Shown: positions 58,761 to 64,000 of the stretch, piece by piece
Position numbering within the stretch: the first letter of the stretch is position 1
Layout: each line of letters opens with the position of its first letter
DNA from: Monomorium pharaonis
Lineage: Eukaryota; Arthropoda; Insecta; Hymenoptera; Formicidae
NCBI RefSeq assembly: GCF_013373865.1
Contig: NC_050472.1
Span: forward strand, 10,919,413-10,983,412
Direction: 5' to 3'
DNA: 64,000 bases
Notes under the pieces: generated by a model
The model's database searches: none
Seen by the model: only the letters and a program-made list of their open reading frames with translations
Told to the model about the DNA's origin: nothing
Program-made: the position numbers and the translations under genes

Positions 58761-61700
58761 ACAAAATTTTTATTTCTGTGTAGCGCTGTTGCTTAATAAA
58801 ACATTATCGTACATACACAAATAATAGAAGTCATTGAAACAAAGTTGTCAAAGCTTCAAAATGCTTTTTAAAAAAATTAGTGCAATGATATCGCATTGAT
58901 ATCAAACTGTTAAAACATAAATTCTAAAACTTTATTAACGTAGAAAATAAAAAATTAAGACAAAAGAAAAAGAAAATGACGTTTTAAAATGTGTAAATAA
59001 AGAAATTTAGTAGACAATTTTTAAATTTTGTTGTATGAAAAACGAGGAAATTGCAATCGTTCTAAAACTTATGAATAATTTTGTACGTATTTTAATATTT
59101 TATATTTATATAAATTTATAATAAGTACCAACAATATTAATTTAATATTATTGTTATTATATTCTTTGTTACAATTATTAAAACATTTAGTCTAATATCT
59201 TAAATTTTTGCAGGAGGCAGATGTTGAAGGCATTGGCTGGTGAAGAAAGCACAAGGATATCTACTGGCGACGAATGTGTAAATTGTCAGGATTCAGTAAA
59301 ATTACTGACCGACTTGACGGATTCGAACACCAGTACTGAAGATACACAGTGCTTGAAGCCAGTACCAGTAAGTCAAGGTAAGTACAGTAATGTACAAAAA
59401 TATGAAGATGACAATACTTGTGTCATCGACAACATTGGCTATGCATATGTGGATGGTATCCAATAGCATGAGCTTGAAGATGACAATACTCGTGTCATCG
59501 ACAACACTGGCTATGCATATGTGGATGGTATCCCACAGCAGGAGCCTGAAAATCATGATACCCTTGTCATCGAAAAGATAGGCCCTATGGATACTGATGG
59601 TATCCAAGAGTATAATCCTGAAGGTGATAGCCTTATAAGTAATTCTTTTTTTCACAAAGAACAGAAGCGAGCATTTGTCGAACATAACCGAGGATTTATG
59701 TGCAATTATGAAGACTGGATGCTCGTAAATGTTCGTCGCTATGGGTTTAAGACGCAATTGTTCTATAAATGCAATATGTGCAATTATAAGACAAGCATTT
59801 GGTCACATCCAAGAGATAATACACGTATGGATATCAATACGGCTATTACAGCTGGTACCATTACCACTGGTATTGGTTATGGCCAAATGGAAAAAATGTT
59901 TGCAGCTGCAAATGTACCCTCTATGTCTGAGAAAAACGTATATTAAATATCGAGACATAGTACTAGAAGAATTTGAAAAAACAGCCATTGAAAATATAAA
60001 AATGGCAGCCGAAGAAGAAAAGCGACTCGCTTTAGAAAGAAACGAAGTAACCAATGGCATTCCGTACATAACCGTTGTAGCGGATGGCAGTTGGGCGACG
60101 AAGTCGTATGGCGTTGCTTACGATTCACTTTCTGGAGTCGGAGCCATTATTGGTTATCGCACAAAGAAAGTACTCTTTATTGGCATCCGCAACAAATTTT
60201 GTACGATATGTCATATGGCGGAACAAAATGGTGTCGAGGCCAAGAAACATAAATGCTACAAAAATTTTGATCGTAACGCAAGTTCTACACGTATGGAAAG
60301 CGATGCGATTGTTGAAGGATTTAAATGTAGTATTGAAATGCATGGACTGATTTTTAGAACACTTATTGCCGATGGCGATAGCAACGTGTATCAATCTATC
60401 TTAAATAATAATCCGTATCAACAGCAACGAATAACAGTTAACAAAATAGAATGTAATAATCATTTGCTTAGGAATCTATGCAAAAAATTGCTTAAACTCG
60501 TACAAACGATTAATCCTAAGTTCCGTAGAAATCGTGAATTTGTTAAGTTACAAAATATTGTAAAAAACAATATTTTAAATATCAGAAAGGAAATAATAAA
60601 ATTAGCTTAGTCTAAGAGGAAAGAAAATAAGCCTCAGCATATTATAGCAATGGAATTACGGGAAGATATAATGAATGTTCCAAGCCATATTTTTGGTGAA
60701 AACAAGCGATGTAAGGAACGTGGCTGTACATGCGAGAATATCGCTGATAAGGAAAATTATGTTCCGTATTTGAAATCGTACGGTCTTTATCCCCAAATCC
60801 AGAATGCTATAAATTATTTAAGCGCTTATTCCGACAGTTTGTTACTTAATGTAACAAACAATTTTGCAGAATCGTTCCACTCGATAGTCTGCGCTGAAAT
60901 TGGTGGAAAACGCGTTTTTTATGGTGCGCGAGGTTCTTACAATACCAGAGTTGCGGCAGCTGTTATTTAACATAACACGCAACAAGTTCTCACAGAATTA
61001 CATAAAAACGTATGTAATAATGTTCCTTCTATTATCGAGAATATGGAAAAAAAACGACAAATAAAAATAGCTCGAACCAGAGAATCTCGAATACATAACA
61101 AACCACAAAAATGTAAGAGGAACACAAAAACAGATGGTTATTATGGACTTCAATCGCAAGAACCAGACCTCTCCCCTGATATATTCGAACAATTTAAACA
61201 AAAGCATTTAGAAAAATTGTTTGAAAATGGAAGAAACTGGGAAGAAATAGAATGCAAAACTAAAAAACAAAGAGATTGCGAATTTTGGTTGTCACTAAGA
61301 AAAGAAATGTTGACAGCATCAAATTTCGGAGTGATATGTCGTATGAAACCAACAACATCATGCGCAATGAACGTAAAGAATATCTTGTTTCCTTCATCCA
61401 TCGATACCGCAGCTATGATGTATGGTCGCGAGATGGAAGAAATGGCAAAACAAGAGTTATCTGCTAAATTAATGAAAGATATAAAACCATGCGGATTGTT
61501 TATTGATCATCCATGGTTGGGTGCTTCTCCTGATAGACTTCTCGATGAAGATGGTCTAGTGGAGATCAAATGTCCTCTTTCAGCTGAAAATGTAACAGCA
61601 GAAGAAGCAATTAGTACATTGCCTCAATTAAAAAGTATTTTTGATAAAAAAGATCCAAACGTTATGAACCGAACTCATCGGTTCTTTTATCAAGTACAGA

Positions 61701-62348
61701 GTCAACTGAACATAACACAGCGCGATTATTGCATTTTTGCTGTATGGACGCCAAAAAGCGTAAAAACAATACGTGTTAACAGAGATAATGATTTTTGGAA
61801 ACAGAAAATGTTGCCTTTGTTAACACGTTTTTATTTTGACTGCATGCTTCCTGAAATTTTGGACAGTCGGCATAATAGACATATGCCTATCAGAGAACCA
61901 AAATATATAATAGAAGCAAAAGAAAAGTTGTCCAAAAGTGTGAATAATTGTAACACTAAGCGACAACGTATAATGAGTCAATGAACAAGATAGCAAAATG
62001 CTGGGCAATAAACGAATGAAATACAGTATTTCATTGGAAACCAATCCTACTGCTGTGATAGAGCAAGATGACTGCATTATAGTGAGTCATGTTACTAATT
62101 ATATTCCGACAGCAGATGAAATGGCAAGTCGCAGAAGAGTAATAGATACTCGTGAGATATCTCTTTCTTCGGTGAAAGAAAATGTCTTGCCGCAAAACAG
62201 TAAATTGAACGACAATTCATTGGATCTATTTCTACGCGTTGTGACAGAAACATCTTATTTCGAAACACAAAGTGTACACTACATAGAATTTCCACAATTA
62301 ATTAGAGCCAGTTGTGAAAAAAGCGTACAAATAATAGGAGGCAATTGA

Positions 62349-62845
62349 AGATGGCGTGGTTAAGAGTAGAGGTGGCACAGAGAGCTCCGGAGTAAATAGT
62401 GTTGTGAGGGTGTAATGTAAGAGAGAGGAGAGAAAGAAGTGGAAAATCGGGAAGAGAAGTTCGGGAAATAAACGGGTAATTGGAGGGAAGTGAAAGGAAG
62501 ATGGAGGTGAGAAGATATTAGGATGGAGAAGTCCGGGAAAGCATCGGAGTAGCGAGAGAAGAAAGCGGGGAAGATGGAGGCAGGAACGAGAAGAAGAGGT
62601 CAGAGAGAGGGCGCTGGAGAGATGCGACGTAGAGGAGAGTTTCGATAGAGACGAGAAGGGGAAGGACGGAGGGCAGATGGCGGTGCGCGCGGAGATGCGG
62701 TGGCGTGAGCACGAAGAGAGAAGAGGAACGTCATCTGGTGGAAGGAAGGGAATGGCAATATGGGGACAGAGTTAAGTTGGCAAGAGTGCTAGGACAGGAT
62801 GGTAGCGTGTTTGGGAACGCGGATTTCCGCACACGTGGTCCATCG
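62349..62845. other. Purine-rich leader of the LINE
   Basis: G/A-rich DNA without an assigned gene. The ORF1 frame is open back to a TAG at 62630, but no ATG precedes 62846. It probably includes the LINE 5' UTR; the 5' end of the element was not located. Confidence 0.45.
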
Positions 62846-64000
62846 ATGGCACATGTCGACAGTGTGATTTCGACACAGGAGGAGAAAGAACATTGCAGTA
62901 AGAAGATAAAGAGAAAGTGCGTAGGGAGAGAAAGTGCCGGATTCAGAGGAGAGAAATTGTGGGGAGAAGAGAGAAGCGAGGGAGGAAGAGAGGATGGAAG
63001 AGTTAGGAAGAGAGTTGAGGAAATTGAGGTGGGAAATGACAAGGCGACTGAGGGAAGTCAGAGAGAGACTAAGAGGCTTGGAAGAGAGGTTAGAGGCGCT
63101 GGAAGGAGAAGGTCTGAGAAGGGAAGAAGAGGTGAGAGGGAGGAGATGAGGAGTATGCGGGAAGCGAGAGGAAGAGGCAGTGGAAAAGAGGAAGCGCAAA
63201 GGGACAGCGACGAAGGAGAGAGGGAGAAGAAGAGGATCGGACAGGACGACAGGAGAGAGGGAAGGAGAGGGAAAAAGGAACAGTTGGATGGAGAGAAGAG
63301 GGAGGAGAGGATGGGGGAAAGCGAGAACGAGAGGAGAAGAGAAGAGAGGGAAGAGGAGGGGAAGGGGCGGAAGGACAGAGACGAGGAGAGCTGGTGGCAG
63401 GAGTCGAGAAGAGAAGAAGAGAAGGAGAGGCGACGGGGCGAGGAGAGAGGCGAGGAGGAAGGAAGCAGCCAAGAGGGGAGGAAAGTGAAGGAGGGACAGG
63501 CAGGAGGAGCTGGCAGGGAGAAGAGGAAGAGCGCAGAGAGAGCGGAGGAGGAAGAGGGGGAGAGAAATGGGAACGGTGATGGTAAAAGGGGGAGGGGGAT
63601 AGAGGCATGGAAAAGGGTGGAAAGGGAAATGGAAAGGAGGATGAGGGAGAGAGCAGAGAGAGAGGGGTGGGAAAGGGTGAGGGGGGCGGAAAGGGAGAGA
63701 AGAATAAGGGAGGTGAGAAGAAGAAACATAATATGGAGGGGAGTGGAGGGGGAGGGGGCGATAGAAAGAAAGGCGATAATAGAGGGGATTATGAAGAAGG
63801 AAACGGGAAGGGAGGTGGAGTTAGGGATGGTGTCAGAAAGAGTGGGGGAAAGGGGGACGATAGTGGTGATAACGGAGGTGGTGAGAGAGAAGGATAGAGA
63901 CTGGCTGCCAGAGAGGAGGGCGGAGATAAAGAGTCGCTGGGATGTAAGGTTGGATGAGGATTTGTCAATGGAGGAGAGGAAAATCAGGTGGAGGATGTTA
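62846..64000 (+). CDS. LINE ORF1 protein (RNA-binding), partial
   Basis: From ATG 62846 one frame is open to the window end (385 codons, no stop). The first 280 residues are very rich in Glu, Arg, Lys and Gly, partly coiled-coil-like (about residues 255-290, RVEREMERRMRERAEREGWE). They are followed by a balanced RRM-like domain beginning RNIIWRGVEGEGAIE and continuing RGTIVVITEVV.EKDRDWL, then IKSRWDVRLDEDLSMEERKIRWRML. This pattern matches the ORF1 (gag-like) protein of jockey/LOA-type non-LTR retrotransposons in insects. ORF2 should follow beyond the window. Long minus-strand ORFs here are artefacts of purine richness. Confidence 0.72.
   Translation, partial: MAHVDSVISTQEEKEHCSKKIKRKCVGRESAGFRGEKLWGEERSEGGREDGRVRKRVEEIEVGNDKATEGSQRETKRLGREVRGAGRRRSEKGRRGEREEMRSMREARGRGSGKEEAQRDSDEGEREKKRIGQDDRREGRRGKKEQLDGEKREERMGESENERRREEREEEGKGRKDRDEESWWQESRREEEKERRRGEERGEEEGSSQEGRKVKEGQAGGAGREKRKSAERAEEEEGERNGNGDGKRGRGIEAWKRVEREMERRMRERAEREGWERVRGAERERRIREVRRRNIIWRGVEGEGAIERKAIIEGIMKKETGREVELGMVSERVGERGTIVVITEVVREKDRDWLPERRAEIKSRWDVRLDEDLSMEERKIRWRML

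Larger units (their letters stand above)
57677..62348 (+). pseudogene. Mutator-like transposase with YqaJ-type nuclease, decayed
   Basis: Exon 1 (57677-57753) encodes a basic leader (MGQKRDAKALFPSRHRLSKR) ending at GTTAGT. Exon 2 starts after TTTTTGCAG at 59214 in matching phase and carries the rest. First comes an acidic part with a 72-bp tandem repeat (DDNT.VIDN.GYAYVDGI), then a Mutator-like transposase domain (VVADGSWATKSYG, KVLFIGIRNKFCTIC, MESDAIVEGFK, LIADGDSNVY), then a YqaJ-type nuclease (WLGASPDRLL...GLVEIKCP, FYQVQSQLNI). Lesions are TAG 59464, an A5 frameshift at 59932-59936, TAG 60608, TAA 60968 and a frame change at about 61985-62000 before the conserved end (IEFPQLIRAS). Element boundaries were not found. 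Confidence 0.75.

Noticed and set aside
62789..63729. Leu/Ser/Pro-rich minus-strand ORFs of up to 227 codons
   Set aside because: Complement of purine-rich LINE ORF1; low-complexity pyrimidine reading without domains.

Overview
This is eukaryotic, almost certainly insect, genomic DNA. It is AT-rich, its candidate introns follow the GT-AG rule, and it carries errantivirus-type retroelements, a DIRS element, P-element and Mutator-like remnants, tRNA-like short repeats and many microsatellites. The mixture would fit a hymenopteran such as an ant, but nothing here fixes the species. No conserved single-copy host gene was recognised. A few candidate host exons exist, and almost everything else is mobile DNA in nested layers.

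Layout. 1-5429: an AT-rich satellite of roughly 120-bp units holding two GC-rich solo LTRs (1149-2822 and 2933-4659), each between ATAC duplications. 5430-20430: a DIRS-type tyrosine-recombinase retrotransposon with inverted terminal repeats and an internal complementary region. It is split by a complete 10.1-kb errantivirus (copy 1, 7359-17482; identical 502-bp LTRs, AATT target duplication). 20431-25277: AT-rich DNA, a 280-bp palindrome, one orphan exon, a GAGCTCCC-rich repeat field and a MITE with an 8-bp duplication. 25278-28770: a decayed P-element/THAP9-like transposase interrupted by GC-rich DNA. 28776-31200: an LTR-like block and two tandem-repeat arrays. 31241-34723: a 3.5-kb foldback element with about 790-bp arms and nested hairpins. 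34756-45219: a second, diverged errantivirus (copy 2, GTTT target duplication). 45224-48484: inverted-repeat elements, one enclosing a tRNA-like sequence, and a Pro/Gln/Thr/Tyr-rich terminal exon. 48485-50963: a DNA transposon with arrays of subterminal repeats and a once-frameshifted transposase. 51109-52399: a three-exon minus-strand gene model built around a 21-bp coding minisatellite. 52775-56948: two large palindromes. 57677-62348: a decayed Mutator-like transposase with a YqaJ-type nuclease. 62846-64000: ORF1 of a LINE that runs off the window.

The most interesting system is the pair of related errantiviruses. Both share a six-part plan: a gag-protease ORF; pol with no start of its own behind a UGA-CAA stop; an acidic ORF of about 160 codons on the opposite strand between pol and env; env, whose start codon appears to lie in a 23-nt exon upstream of gag and to be joined by splicing; a Cys-rich 134-140-residue ORF after env; and, in front of that ORF, a CArG box and a TATA box at the same spacing in both copies. 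The antisense ORF and the Cys-rich ORF are preserved in two clearly diverged elements, which argues that they are real accessory genes. Copy 1 is structurally intact with identical LTRs, so it inserted recently. Copy 2 differs by a 10-bp LTR deletion, a 1-nt length change at the gag-pol junction and a GC instead of GT splice donor.
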